From: Solihabitans fulvus
Lineage (GTDB): Bacteria; Actinomycetota; Actinomycetes; Mycobacteriales; Pseudonocardiaceae
Direction: 5' to 3'
Assembly (NCBI RefSeq): GCF_008386585.1
Contig: NZ_VUOB01000041.1
Location: 124,252-188,251, forward strand
DNA length: 64,000 nt
Numbering within the stretch: position 1 is the first letter of the stretch; each line of letters starts with the position of its first letter. Shown here one piece after another: positions 23,767 to 32,899 of this stretch. The notes under the pieces were generated by a model. It was not told the origin of the DNA, did not search any database, and was given only the letters and a program-made list of their open reading frames with translations. The translations under genes and the position numbers were made by a program.

Positions 23767-26064
23767 GTGACGGGCCGGTTCGGCGCGCTGTTGCGGACCC
23801 TGCGGCGACAGGCGGGCCTGACGCAGGAGGAGCTGTCCGATCGCTCCGGCGTCGGTGCGCGCAGCATCCGAGGGTTCGAGACCGGGGAGCGGGCCGACCC
23901 GCGCGTGGTCACCGTGGGGTTGCTGGCCGACGCGCTGGAGCTGACGCCGGACGTGCGGGACCAGCTGCTGGCCGCCGCCGTCGGCACCGACCACGGGGAT
24001 ACGGGCGATGGCGGTGCGGCCGGGCGGGTGCCTCGGCAGCTGCCCGCGCCGCCTGGCGTGTTCGTGGGCCGGCACCACGAGCTGGCCGCGCTGGACAAGG
24101 CCCTGGACACCTCGGCAGGCCACGGCGGGACGGTCGTGGTGTCGGCGATCGGCGGTGGCGGCGGGGTCGGCAAGACCTGGCTCGCCTTGCGGTGGGCGCA
24201 CCACAACCTCGACCGGTTCCCGGACGGCCAGCTGTTCGTCGACCTGCGTGGCTTCGCCCCCGACGGCGAGCCCTCCGCGCCGGGGCAGGCGGTGCGGGGG
24301 TTTCTCGACGCCCTCGGTGTGCCGGCGTCCTCGGTGCCCGCCGACCTGGACGCCAGGGCCGGTATGTACCGGAGCCTGGTGGCGGGCAAGCGGATGCTGG
24401 TGGTGCTGGACAACGCCCGCGACACTGCCCAGGTCGTCCCCCTGTTGCCCGGCAGCCCCACGTGCACGGTCCTGGTGACCAGCCGCGATCGGCTGACCGG
24501 CCTCGCCGTCGCGCACGGCGCGCTGCCGGTGCCGTTGGACGTGCTCACCGACGCCGACGCGCACGATCTGGTGGCCCGCCGCATCGGCCACGACCGGTTG
24601 GCCGCCGAGCCCGAGGCGGCGGCCGCGTTGTTGCGGCACTGCGCCGGGCTGCCGCTGGCGTTGGCCGTGGTCGCCGCCCGCGCCGCGCTGTACCCCGACA
24701 TCGCGCTCGCGGTGCTGGCCGGCGAGCTGCGCGACACAGCCACCCGGTTGGGCGCGCTGGACGCGGGTGATCCCGCCGCCAGCGTCCGCACGGTGCTGTC
24801 CTGGTCGCATGCCGCGCTGGAACCCGAGCAGGCGCAGGTGCTCGCCCTGCTCGGGGGCGCGCCGGGCCCGGACATCTGCCTTGCCGCCGCCGCGAGCCTC
24901 ACCGGCAGGTCCGAGAGCGAGGTCGGCGCGGCCCTGCGGGCCCTTGAGCGAGTGTCGGTGATCGAGCGGCACACGCGCGGCCGGTACCGGATGCACGACC
25001 TGGTCAAGGTCTTCGCCGCCGACCAGGCCCGCCGCGACCTGCCCGAGGACACCGTCGACGACGCGCTGCGCAGGCTGGTCGGCTTCTACCTGCACACCGC
25101 CGACGCGGCCGACCGGCTCCTGGCCCCGCACCGACAGTCCGCCACGCCTGACCCGCTCGAACCGGGCTGCGTGCCCCTGCCGCTGACCGACGCAGCGGCC
25201 GCCCTCGCCTGGTTCGACGCCGAGCACCAGTGCCTGCTGCCAGCCGTGCAGACCGCCGCCTCCCGAGGGTGGCACCAGGCCGTGTCGAATCTGGCCTGGT
25301 CCCTCGGCACGTTCCACGCGAGGCGGGGGCACCGCCACGACCAGCTCGCCATCTCGCAGATCGGGCTGGCGTCCGCCGAGCACCTGCCCGACCCCGCCGC
25401 CCGCATCCGCGCCAACCGGGTCCTCGGCTATGCCTACAGCGACGTGGGGCGGCACGACGAGGCGATCGTGCACATGGACCGGTCTCTCGGCCTGGCCGAG
25501 CAGCACCACGACCGGCTCAGCCAGGCGCACGTCCACCGGATGCTCGGGCGGGCCTGGGAACAGCGGGGCGACGACCGGCGCGCGCTGGAGCACGCCACCC
25601 GCGCCCTCGACCTCTATCGCGCCCTCGACCATGTGATGGGGGAGGCCGACGCGCACAACCTGACGGGCTGGTTCCACGCGCAACTCGGCGACTACGACCG
25701 GGCCCGCGCACACTGCCGGGCCGCCCTCGAGACGCATCGCCGTCGGCACGACCCCGAAGGACAGGCCGGCGCCCTGGACAGCCTCGGCTACATCGACCAT
25801 CGCACCGGCGATCACCACCAGGCCGTGCGCCACTACCGGCAGGCCATCTCGCTGCGCCGCGACCTCGGCCACACCTACCAGATCGCCGAGTCCCTCGAGC
25901 GGCTCGGCTACTCGCACCTCGCCCTCGGCCAGCGCGAGCAGGCCCGCACGGTGTGGCGGGAGGCGCTGGAGCTGTACCAGGCCCGACGCCCGAGCGCGGA
26001 CGAGGAACGGATCCAGGACGCCCTCGACTCGCTGGACACCGGCCAGCCGGAGGCCAGCGCCTAA
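23767..26064 (+). CDS. STAND regulator: XRE HTH - NB-ARC ATPase - TPR
   Basis: A 765-residue signal-transduction NTPase. Order: an XRE-type helix-turn-helix (5-70; L-T-Q-E-E-L-S-D-R-S-G-V-G-A-R-S-I), a linker with the usual V-F-V-G-R motif before the NTPase, and an NB-ARC domain with Walker A G-G-G-G-V-G-K-T-W (about 133-141), Walker B M-L-V-V-L-D-N-A-R, V-L-V-T-S-R-D-R-L (sensor), G-L-P-L-A (GLPL) and Y-R-M-H-D-L-V (MHD). Five or six TPR units follow (about 530-750). Related proteins regulate secondary metabolism or development, and some STAND proteins act in defence; no target can be named. The GTG at 23767 has GGAGGA 5 nt upstream. Next to SOS-controlled dinB but with its own ribosome binding site. 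Confidence 0.88.
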   Translation: MTGRFGALLRTLRRQAGLTQEELSDRSGVGARSIRGFETGERADPRVVTVGLLADALELTPDVRDQLLAAAVGTDHGDTGDGGAAGRVPRQLPAPPGVFVGRHHELAALDKALDTSAGHGGTVVVSAIGGGGGVGKTWLALRWAHHNLDRFPDGQLFVDLRGFAPDGEPSAPGQAVRGFLDALGVPASSVPADLDARAGMYRSLVAGKRMLVVLDNARDTAQVVPLLPGSPTCTVLVTSRDRLTGLAVAHGALPVPLDVLTDADAHDLVARRIGHDRLAAEPEAAAALLRHCAGLPLALAVVAARAALYPDIALAVLAGELRDTATRLGALDAGDPAASVRTVLSWSHAALEPEQAQVLALLGGAPGPDICLAAAASLTGRSESEVGAALRALERVSVIERHTRGRYRMHDLVKVFAADQARRDLPEDTVDDALRRLVGFYLHTADAADRLLAPHRQSATPDPLEPGCVPLPLTDAAAALAWFDAEHQCLLPAVQTAASRGWHQAVSNLAWSLGTFHARRGHRHDQLAISQIGLASAEHLPDPAARIRANRVLGYAYSDVGRHDEAIVHMDRSLGLAEQHHDRLSQAHVHRMLGRAWEQRGDDRRALEHATRALDLYRALDHVMGEADAHNLTGWFHAQLGDYDRARAHCRAALETHRRRHDPEGQAGALDSLGYIDHRTGDHHQAVRHYRQAISLRRDLGHTYQIAESLERLGYSHLALGQREQARTVWREALELYQARRPSADEERIQDALDSLDTGQPEASA

Positions 26065-26248
26065 GACGTGTCCGGTCAACTAGGGCGATCCGGTGACATC
26101 GGGCGGCCTAGCGACTTCCGGCGGTGGCGAGAAGGTCGCCGAGCGGGTCAACGTGGTCCCTGGCGGTGCGATCCACTCCTGCACGGGTCTGCTCCGCCGC
26201 CTTTTCCCAGCACGGCACCCTGCACCGAACTGATGGAAAGGACCCGTC

Positions 26249-27094
26249 ATGGTCAGACGTCTCCTGGGCGTGTTCGCGGCCGCGATCGTGGGGGCGCTCG
26301 CCCTCTCGTCCGGCGTCGCGACGGCGGCCCCGACCCAGACCCCGGCCGCCCCCTCGGTCACCGTGGACTTCACCGGCATCGTGGCGCTCAGCAACTGTTC
26401 CGGCTCGGTCGTGCGGATGGCCAACTCCGGCCCGAACGACCCGGCGTTCGTGCTCTCCAACGGCCACTGCCTCGAGTCGGGTTTCCTGAGCCCCGGCCAG
26501 GTCATCGTCAACCAGGCGTCCCGGCGCACCTTCGACCTGCTCGACCCGACCGGGCAGTACTCGCTCGGCACCCTGCGCGCCACCAAGATCGCGTACGCGA
26601 CCATGACCAACACGGACGTGTCGCTCTACCAGCTCAGCTCGACCTACGCGCAGATCCAGCAGCGCTACGGCATCAAGGCGCTGGAGATCTCCTCGGCGCA
26701 CCCGACGCAGGGCGCGGACATCCGGGTCGTCTCCGGCTACTGGCAGACGATCTACTCCTGCAACCTCGACGGCTTCGCGTACCGGCTGCACGAGGGTGAC
26801 TGGGTCTGGCAGGACTCGCTGCGGTACACGTCGTCGTGCGACGTGATCGGGGGCACCTCCGGCTCGCCGGTCATCGACACGGCCAGCGGCAAGATCGTCG
26901 GGGTCAACAACACCATCAACGAGAGCGGCGAGAGCTGCACGCTGAACAACCCGTGCGAGGTCGATCAGGCCGGGAACGTCACGGTTCGCCAGGGCATCGG
27001 CTACGCCGAGGAGACCTACCTGTTCAACTCCTGCGTCGCCGCCGGCAACAAGATCACGCTGACGCTGCCGGGCTGCACCCTGCCGAGGCCCTGA
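26249..27094 (+). CDS. Secreted trypsin-like serine protease (S1 family)
   Basis: A 281-residue exported peptidase. An N-terminal signal peptide (R-R-L-L-G-V-F-A-A-A..., cleavage near A-T-A-A at 24-27) precedes a chymotrypsin fold. The triad is visible: H73 in S-N-G-H-C, D123 in T-N-T-D-V-S-L-Y, and S206 in G-G-T-S-G-S-P-V-I-D. Several cysteines suggest disulfides. It starts at ATG 26249 with a purine-rich GGAAAGGA site 7 nt upstream. The propeptide is short or missing, so activation differs from alpha-lytic-type proteases. A single gene. Confidence 0.9.
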   Translation: MVRRLLGVFAAAIVGALALSSGVATAAPTQTPAAPSVTVDFTGIVALSNCSGSVVRMANSGPNDPAFVLSNGHCLESGFLSPGQVIVNQASRRTFDLLDPTGQYSLGTLRATKIAYATMTNTDVSLYQLSSTYAQIQQRYGIKALEISSAHPTQGADIRVVSGYWQTIYSCNLDGFAYRLHEGDWVWQDSLRYTSSCDVIGGTSGSPVIDTASGKIVGVNNTINESGESCTLNNPCEVDQAGNVTVRQGIGYAEETYLFNSCVAAGNKITLTLPGCTLPRP

Positions 27095-27412
27095 CTCGGG
27101 TCGTGCCGCAGGGCCGGTTGGGCGAAACGTCCGGCCGGCCGGCCCGGCGGCGCGTTCGGCCCGATCGCCGTGGAGTGGTCAGCAATATTTTCGATCATGG
27201 TGATTGGGCCGCGTGGCGGTATGGCGGAGGCCTGCTGCTGCGCCGGGCGGATGATGGTGACCAGCACCAACCGCACTCGAGGGCAGACTGGGTAGTCGAG
27301 TTGGCGCGCGACTCGTATCCTGAATGGTGACGTCCCCCAGAGGGGCGCCCGCCGGGTCCGGCGGCAACCGTGAACACCCGGCGCCCGCGACCGCTGTGCC
27401 GGAGGAGGAGCC

Positions 27413-27805
27413 ATGCCACTCTCCGAGCACGAGCAGCGACTGCTCGACCAGATCGAGCGCGCGCTCTACGCCGAGGACCCGAAGTTCGCATCCACTGTGC
27501 GCGGTGCCCGCCTGCGCCGTCCGTCTCGACGGCGGCGGCTCCAAGGCATCGCGCTGTCCGTGCTTGGTGTCGCGCTGCTCGTCCTTGGTGTGATGCTGCC
27601 GCTCAAGCTCGCCGGCATACCGGTGGTGAGTGTGGTCGGATTCCTGCTCATGTTCCTCGGGGTCGTCCTTATCGTGAACACGTTGCGTCACGGTGATGAG
27701 GTCGTCGAGGAGAACGAACAGGAAGCCCACCGCACGAGCCGCAGTCGCAGTTCGTTCTCCCAACGGATGGAAGAGCGTTTCCGCCGTCGCTTCGAGGACG
27801 AGTAA
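27413..27805 (+). CDS. DUF3040 membrane protein
   Basis: A 130-residue actinobacterial protein of unknown function. The DUF3040 hallmark P-L-S-E-H-E-Q-R-L-L-D-Q-I-E-R-A-L-Y-A-E-D-P-K-F is at the N-terminus, followed by two membrane helices (about 44-62 and 66-88) and a basic/acidic tail. A GGAGGAGG ribosome binding site precedes ATG 27413. It ends at a strong shared terminator. In this phylum such genes often lie near division genes, but no direct role is known. Confidence 0.9.
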   Translation: MPLSEHEQRLLDQIERALYAEDPKFASTVRGARLRRPSRRRRLQGIALSVLGVALLVLGVMLPLKLAGIPVVSVVGFLLMFLGVVLIVNTLRHGDEVVEENEQEAHRTSRSRSSFSQRMEERFRRRFEDE

Positions 27806-27818
27806 ACGCCGAACGAGA

Positions 27819-27857
27819 ACTGGGCCCGTGCCACCGATCCGGTGGCACGGGCCCAGT
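27819..27857. terminator. Bidirectional 18-bp hairpin
   Basis: Perfect 18-bp stem, 27819-27836 pairing with 27840-27857, loop ATC. It lies 14 nt after the DUF3040 stop and 30 nt beyond the stop of the convergent transglutaminase gene, so it serves both. Confidence 0.85.
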
Positions 27858-27886
27858 CTCCTGTGCTGGCTGACTGTCGCGGCTGG

Positions 27887-30454
27887 CTAGCTGTCGCGCC
27901 GCTCCTCGGCGTGCAGCACCGACCTCGGCAGCACCTTCGCGCGCAGCGCCAGCGGCGCGTTGCGGCCGAGGCTGCGCCGCACCTCGTCGACGGCCTTGGG
28001 CAGGGCGGGGTCGACACCGGACCTGCCGTACCAGGACAGCTCGATCGCCCCGATGACCGCGCGCAGGCCGTCGCGGCCCTGCTCGTCGAGGCTGTGCTCC
28101 CTGGCCAACCTGCGGGCGGCCGCCCGCACGGTGTCGCTCGCCGGGATCGTGGTGCCCCGGTCGAGGGACTCGGCCAGCAGCTCCTGCCACGCCGCCCCGG
28201 CCGCGTCGGACCCGAGCGCGGCGACCGCGCGCAGCCGCCTTCGTCGCCGCAGCCGCCTGATCGCCGACGGCGTCGCCGCGACACCGAGCAGCAGCGCCAG
28301 CACGGCGAGCCACCAGGACACCAGCGCCACCGCGAACATCGCCGCGAGGCCCCAGCTCACCACGGCCACCGGCACCGCGGCAGGACCGAGCCTGCGGACC
28401 CAGCCAGGCACCCCGCCGGGGCCGCGCGGCCGGGGTGATCCTGGGTCGTCGTCGCCGTCGTCGGGGGAACTCCGCCCGGCGGGCAGCGCGGCACCGTCCT
28501 CCGGTGTCGGCCGCCGGGACAGCCAGGCCACCAGCGCGGCCAGCGCGCCGATCACCAGCAGGACGCCCGCCGTCCACGGGATCCACGGCTGGGAGCCGCC
28601 GCCCCGCGTGCCGGCGGCCTGGACCGTCGAGGTCGTCGTGGTGGTCGGCGCGACGCTGCTCGGCACGATCACCTGGCTCGACGTCTGGGTCTTCGACCCG
28701 TCGGGCAGGTTGCCCTGGGTGTTGTTCGGACCGGTGTTGGCCAGCATGTACGGCGGGGTGACGCCCCGGCCGTCCGACAGCGGGGTTGGGTCGAAGGTCA
28801 TCCAGCCGTAGCCGGCGAAGAAGACCTCGACCCACGCGTGCGCGTCCTGCGTGGTGATCGTCCTGGAGTCGCCGGACTGGAAGCCGCCGGTGAACCCGAT
28901 CGCCACCCGCGTCGGAATGCCGAGCGTCCGCAGCATCACCGCCATCGCCGAGGCGTACTGCTCGCAGAAGCCGGTCTTGCCGTTGAACACGAAGTCGTAC
29001 AGCGCGTCCGAGGTCAGGTCGCCCTTGGTCTGGGTGCTGTACTTGAACGCGCTGCCCTGCCCGTTGAAGAACCGGTTGATCGCGGCCACCTTGTCGAAGG
29101 TGCTGCCCGCGTTCTGGGTCAGGTCGGCCGCGAGCTTGCTGACCCTCGGGTCGACGCCGCTGATCTCCGTGTAGCTGCGGTCGACCTGGGCGTCCCCGCC
29201 CGCGGCGCGGAGGCTGTCCGAAGTCGGCTGCCCGAGCACGGCCTGCTCGACGTAGCTGCCCGGCTTGCTCCTGCGCTGGCTGTAGACGACGCCGGTGGTC
29301 TTGTCGTACCGCCAGCTGTCGTCGACGTTGTCCAGCTTGCGCGGTTCGCCGTAGATCGGCAGCCAGTTGTCGGTCCAGCCGACCGGCTCGATCTCGATCC
29401 TGGTCGTCTTGCCGGCGCCGTCGTCGCCCGCCTGCGGCGGCAGCGGGCCGCTGGCGGACACGCCGGGATCCATCGCCGAGTCGCTCTTCCAGCCCTCGTT
29501 CGCCGCGTAGGTCCGCAGCGTCACCGCCCGCAGGTAGGTCGCGTCCGGCAGGCCCTTGACCCGGAACACCTCCTGGGGCGTGCCCTGGTTGAGCAGGCCG
29601 CGCAGGGAGGTCATCGGCTTGAGGCCGATGCCGCCGGCCCCGCCGCCGGAGTTGCCGCCGCCGGGCAACCGCCCGACCGTGCCGACGAAGGTCAGCGTCG
29701 CCCCGGCGATCAGCGCGACCACAAGAGCGAGCGAGGCCACCGTCGTCGCGGTCGGGCCCGAGCCGGACGAGCTGCCGGTGCGCGACCGCCCGCGCCACGC
29801 GTCGTGCCGGTGCTGGCCGTCGACCGCGAGCAGCAGCGCGAACGCGCCGGCGCCGAGCACGAAGGACCACCACGGCAGCATCGCGTCGGACAGCGAGGCC
29901 GGCACCGCGAACACGCACAGCAGCACCAGGCCGGAGGCGGCGGGCGCGGACGCGCCTACGGCGAGGGTGTCCACCACGATCGCGACCAGCCCGACGGTGA
30001 GCACGATCAGGCAGCGCATCCCGGGGCTGGCCGCCACCGGCGGCACGCCCGTCTGGATCTCGTCCATCGACTGCTGCAACAGCGTCGCGAGGTCGTGCAT
30101 CGCGGCAGGGCCGGGCAGGATCACGAACAACCCCGACCGGCTGAACACCGCGACGGCCAGGCACAGCAGGGCGAACGCCTGCCCGATCGCCACGAACGGC
30201 ACCGGCAGCCGCGTCGCGCGCAGCCCGATGCCGACGGCCACCACGACGGTGATCGCGACGGCGAGGTAGACCAGCCACAGCATCCCGTCCACCACGCCGG
30301 CCAGCGCCGTGGAGGCGCAGAGCACGGCGAGCCCGGCGATCACCGGGGTGGTGGAGGCCGGCCAGGACCGGCCAGCGGGCGATGGCGGGGCAGGCGATGG
30401 CGGGGTGGGAGTTGTCAGGTTTGGGTCGAGAGCTGTCGGGTTGTTGTCAGCCAC
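27887..30454 (-). CDS. Transglutaminase-like membrane protein (TgpA/DUF3488 family)
   Basis: An 855-residue protein with an N-terminal DUF3488 membrane block of about six helices (35-230), an extracytoplasmic transglutaminase-core domain, another helix near 620 and a DUF4129-like cytoplasmic tail. The catalytic residues are present: C497 in G-F-C-E-Q-Y-A, H539 in D-A-H-A-W-V-E and D555 in T-F-D-P-T-P. The family forms an operon with MoxR and DUF58 proteins, seen here too; the substrate is unknown. The GTG at 30454 has GGAGGT about 9 nt upstream. The junction to DUF58 contains a duplicated start region (see repeats). Confidence 0.92.
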   Translation of the reverse strand: MADNNPTALDPNLTTPTPPSPAPPSPAGRSWPASTTPVIAGLAVLCASTALAGVVDGMLWLVYLAVAITVVVAVGIGLRATRLPVPFVAIGQAFALLCLAVAVFSRSGLFVILPGPAAMHDLATLLQQSMDEIQTGVPPVAASPGMRCLIVLTVGLVAIVVDTLAVGASAPAASGLVLLCVFAVPASLSDAMLPWWSFVLGAGAFALLLAVDGQHRHDAWRGRSRTGSSSGSGPTATTVASLALVVALIAGATLTFVGTVGRLPGGGNSGGGAGGIGLKPMTSLRGLLNQGTPQEVFRVKGLPDATYLRAVTLRTYAANEGWKSDSAMDPGVSASGPLPPQAGDDGAGKTTRIEIEPVGWTDNWLPIYGEPRKLDNVDDSWRYDKTTGVVYSQRRSKPGSYVEQAVLGQPTSDSLRAAGGDAQVDRSYTEISGVDPRVSKLAADLTQNAGSTFDKVAAINRFFNGQGSAFKYSTQTKGDLTSDALYDFVFNGKTGFCEQYASAMAVMLRTLGIPTRVAIGFTGGFQSGDSRTITTQDAHAWVEVFFAGYGWMTFDPTPLSDGRGVTPPYMLANTGPNNTQGNLPDGSKTQTSSQVIVPSSVAPTTTTTSTVQAAGTRGGGSQPWIPWTAGVLLVIGALAALVAWLSRRPTPEDGAALPAGRSSPDDGDDDPGSPRPRGPGGVPGWVRRLGPAAVPVAVVSWGLAAMFAVALVSWWLAVLALLLGVAATPSAIRRLRRRRRLRAVAALGSDAAGAAWQELLAESLDRGTTIPASDTVRAAARRLAREHSLDEQGRDGLRAVIGAIELSWYGRSGVDPALPKAVDEVRRSLGRNAPLALRAKVLPRSVLHAEERRDS

Positions 30455-30564
30455 GGCTCAGACCACCTCCGTGCGGGCGGCGACACGGACCGCGGTGGGG
30501 CGGAGTCGTTGCGGCGCCTGGTGTCGGGTTGTTGTCGAGCACGGCTCAGACCACCTCCGTGCGG
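30434..30564 (-). repeat. Duplicated DUF58 stop / tgpA start junction
   Basis: A 43-bp segment occurs at 30434-30476 and 30522-30564 with about three mismatches. Each copy contains the last DUF58 codons (R-T-E-V-V-stop), an embedded GGAGGT ribosome binding site, and a GTG followed by D-N-N-P-T. The left copy is the real tgpA start and the right copy holds the real DUF58 stop. The 45 bp between them is the remains of the duplicated stretch. Confidence 0.85.
30447..30542 (-). CDS. Possible 31-aa mini-cistron from the duplicated tgpA start
   Basis: Starting at the duplicated GTG (30542) with the duplicated ribosome binding site, a 31-codon frame reads L-D-N-N-P-T, leaves the tgpA sequence, and stops at 30447-30449. 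It overlaps the true tgpA GTG by 8 nt. If translated it would deliver ribosomes to tgpA. It has no recognisable domain and may be only a by-product of the duplication. Confidence 0.25.
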   Translation of the reverse strand: MLDNNPTPGAATTPPHRGPCRRPHGGGLSRG

Positions 30565-31811
30565 ACCACGCCGCCGCGGTACGCGGCGCTGAAGCACAGC
30601 TGCTGCCACACCTGGTTCATCGGCGTGGACGGCTTGGCGATCGTCACGCCCCAGCCCGCGCCCTGGAGCAGCCGCTCGGCCTCCTTGGGCTCCGGCGCGG
30701 AGTCCTCCGAGCCGCCGGCCCACGCCGAGACGTCCAGCAGCACGGCCAGGCTCCTGGTGCCGCGCGGCCGGAACCGCACCAGCTCCGAGATCGCGCCCGG
30801 CGCCGCCGCGCCGAGGATCGCGATGACCTCCTGCCCGCCGCCGGGATCCGTGCCACAGGCCAGATCCCTGCGGTGCGACGGCTGGAGCGCGGCGAGGGCG
30901 TCGAGCACCACGTCGTCGCTGTGCCCGCCGTCGCCGCTCCCGCCGGCCAGCACCTTGCCGTCCTCGGACACCAGGCGAATCTGGTGCCCGAAGTGGTGCA
31001 GGTGCAGGCAGACGCTCGCGGCGAAGGACACCGCCCACTCCAGGCTTGAGCCCGGCCCGCTGCCCCGGTGCGCGGCCGCCCGGTGGTCGAGCAGCACCGT
31101 GGTGCCGCCGCGCCACGGCCGTTCCTCGACGCGCACCATCAGCTCGTCGCGCCGGGCGGTGGACCGCCAGTGCACCTTGCGCAGGTCGTCGCCGTGCCGG
31201 TACGGCCGGACCACCGCGTCGTCCTCGCCCTGCCCGGCGCGCAGCCGGATCGAGCCGTCGTCGCCGGAGCCCATGCCGGAACCGCCGGGCAGCCCGGCCA
31301 GCTGGGTCACCTTCGGCACCACGATGAGCTTGCTGCGGCCGGCCAGCTCGCGGTCGAACTCGGCCAGCCCGAACGGATCGGTCACCCGAGCCATCAGCGG
31401 GCCGACCTGCTGGATGCCGCGCAGCACCGGTTGCAGCGGGTACCGCAGCGGCGTGACCGCGTTGCGCGGCAACCGTTCCACCACGAAGCGCGGCTTGCTG
31501 CCGAGTGCGTAGGGCACGCCGTCCTCCAGCAGCAGGCCGCCAGATGGCAGGCGCCCGTTGCTGCGGATCTCCACCCGCACCTCGGTGGCCCCGCCGACCG
31601 GCACCCTGCTGGGATACAGGAACCGCGCCGCGCGCAGGCCGATCCTGGCCCGCGACGCGAGCATCGCGGCGAGCACGGGCAGCGCGATCACGAACGCGGC
31701 CACCCGCAACAGGTCCCGCTCGTTGAGCACGATCGAGCACAGGCCCGCGGCGAACCCGGCGGCGAGCAGGCAGCGGCCGCGCGTGGTGAGGCCAGACAGC
31801 GTGCCGGCCAT
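30546..31811 (-). CDS. DUF58 domain protein
   Basis: A 421-residue protein with two N-terminal membrane helices (about 10-50) and the DUF58 motif V-R-P-Y-R-H-G-D-D-L-R-K-V-H-W-R-S-T-A-R-R-D-E-L-M-V (about 220-245), beside a von-Willebrand-A-like fold. DUF58 proteins go with MoxR ATPases as putative chaperone/assembly complexes. The ATG at 31811 begins 2 nt after the moxR stop, indicating tight coupling. The frame is open much further upstream inside moxR but that part is a shadow. Confidence 0.92.
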   Translation of the reverse strand: MAGTLSGLTTRGRCLLAAGFAAGLCSIVLNERDLLRVAAFVIALPVLAAMLASRARIGLRAARFLYPSRVPVGGATEVRVEIRSNGRLPSGGLLLEDGVPYALGSKPRFVVERLPRNAVTPLRYPLQPVLRGIQQVGPLMARVTDPFGLAEFDRELAGRSKLIVVPKVTQLAGLPGGSGMGSGDDGSIRLRAGQGEDDAVVRPYRHGDDLRKVHWRSTARRDELMVRVEERPWRGGTTVLLDHRAAAHRGSGPGSSLEWAVSFAASVCLHLHHFGHQIRLVSEDGKVLAGGSGDGGHSDDVVLDALAALQPSHRRDLACGTDPGGGQEVIAILGAAAPGAISELVRFRPRGTRSLAVLLDVSAWAGGSEDSAPEPKEAERLLQGAGWGVTIAKPSTPMNQVWQQLCFSAAYRGGVVRTEVV

Positions 31812-31813
31812 GG

Positions 31814-32899
31814 CTACCTGCCAGCCCGGTTGTCGCGCGCCCACTGACCGGTCGGGTCGGCGGCGCCGTGCGGCACCGGAACCCGCTGGAGCAGCGCGCG
31901 GATCAGGTCGACGGGGGAGCGGCGCGCGGCCTGCGCCTCCGCGGTGAGCACCAGCCGGTGGGCCAGCACCGGCACGGCGACGGCGTGGATGTCGTCCGGC
32001 ACCACGAAGTCCCTGCCGGCGAGCGCGGCCTGTGCCCTGGCGGCCCGCACCAGGTGCAGCGTGGACCGTGGCGACGCGCCGAGCCGCAGCTCGGGCAGCC
32101 TGCGGGTGGCCGAGACCAGCTCGACGGCGTACCGCTGGACCTCGGGGGACAGGTGCACCCTGCGGACCGCGGCGACGAGCTTGCGCACCTGGTCGGCGTC
32201 GGACACCGGGCGCAGGTCGCGCATCGGGTCGTGGCCCGCGTGCTCGTCGACCATGGCCAGCTCGGCCTGCGGGTCGGGGTAGCCGATGGAGACGCGCGCG
32301 GTGAAGCGGTCGCGCTGCGCCTCGGGCAGGGCGTAGGTGCCCTCCATCTCGATGGGGTTCTGCGTCGCGATCACCATGAACGGCGAGTCCAGCGTGTAGG
32401 TGTTGCCGTCGACGGTGACCTGGTGCTCTTCCATGCACTCCAGCAGCGCGGACTGCGTCTTGGGCGAGGCGCGGTTGATCTCGTCGCCGACCACGATGTT
32501 CGCGAACACCGGACCCGGCCGGAACTCGAAGTCGTTGTCCTGCCGGTTGTAGATGGACACACCGGTGATGTCGCTCGGCAGCAGGTCCGGGGTGAACTGG
32601 ATGCGGCTGACCGTGCAGTCGATGGACCTGGCCAGCGCCTTGGCCAGCGAGGTCTTGCCGACGCCCGGCACGTCCTCGACCAGCAGGTGGCCCTCGGCGA
32701 GCAGCGTGACCAGCGCGATCCGCACGACGTCCGGCTTGCCGACCAGCACGCGTTCGACGTTGCCGGCGATCCGCTGGACCGTGGTGTGCAGTTCGGCCAA
32801 CACGTCGTCGACGCGACGGGCCGGCTCGATCCCGTGATCGCCGGTGGCGCCGCCGTACGAATGGTCGGGCAGCGCGGTTGGCGGGGTACTCGGCGTCAC
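31814..32899 (-). CDS. moxR: MoxR-family AAA+ ATPase
   Basis: A 361-residue AAA+ ATPase, probably a chaperone for membrane or metal-protein assembly with its DUF58 partner. Walker A is G79-V-G-K82-T83 in E-D-V-P-G-V-G-K-T; Walker B is V-V-G-D-E-I-N-R-A; then A-T-Q-N-P-I-E (sensor 1) and A-L-P-E-A-Q-R-D-R-F. A C-terminal helical lid contains S-P-R-S-T. The GTG at 32899 has GGAGGT 4 nt upstream and matches homologue starts; the open frame to 33133 is not needed. First gene of moxR-DUF58-tgpA. Confidence 0.94.
   Translation of the reverse strand: MTPSTPPTALPDHSYGGATGDHGIEPARRVDDVLAELHTTVQRIAGNVERVLVGKPDVVRIALVTLLAEGHLLVEDVPGVGKTSLAKALARSIDCTVSRIQFTPDLLPSDITGVSIYNRQDNDFEFRPGPVFANIVVGDEINRASPKTQSALLECMEEHQVTVDGNTYTLDSPFMVIATQNPIEMEGTYALPEAQRDRFTARVSIGYPDPQAELAMVDEHAGHDPMRDLRPVSDADQVRKLVAAVRRVHLSPEVQRYAVELVSATRRLPELRLGASPRSTLHLVRAARAQAALAGRDFVVPDDIHAVAVPVLAHRLVLTAEAQAARRSPVDLIRALLQRVPVPHGAADPTGQWARDNRAGR

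Noticed and set aside
22333..26079. 1248-residue antisense frame over dinB and the STAND gene
   Set aside because: It spans two well-supported genes on the other strand, shows only low-complexity H/R/Q/G-rich sequence, and arises from third-position G/C bias.
27669..30278. 869-residue frame on the minus strand overlapping tgpA in another frame
   Set aside because: It shows only arginine-, glycine- and alanine-rich sequence; the tgpA frame has intact transglutaminase motifs.
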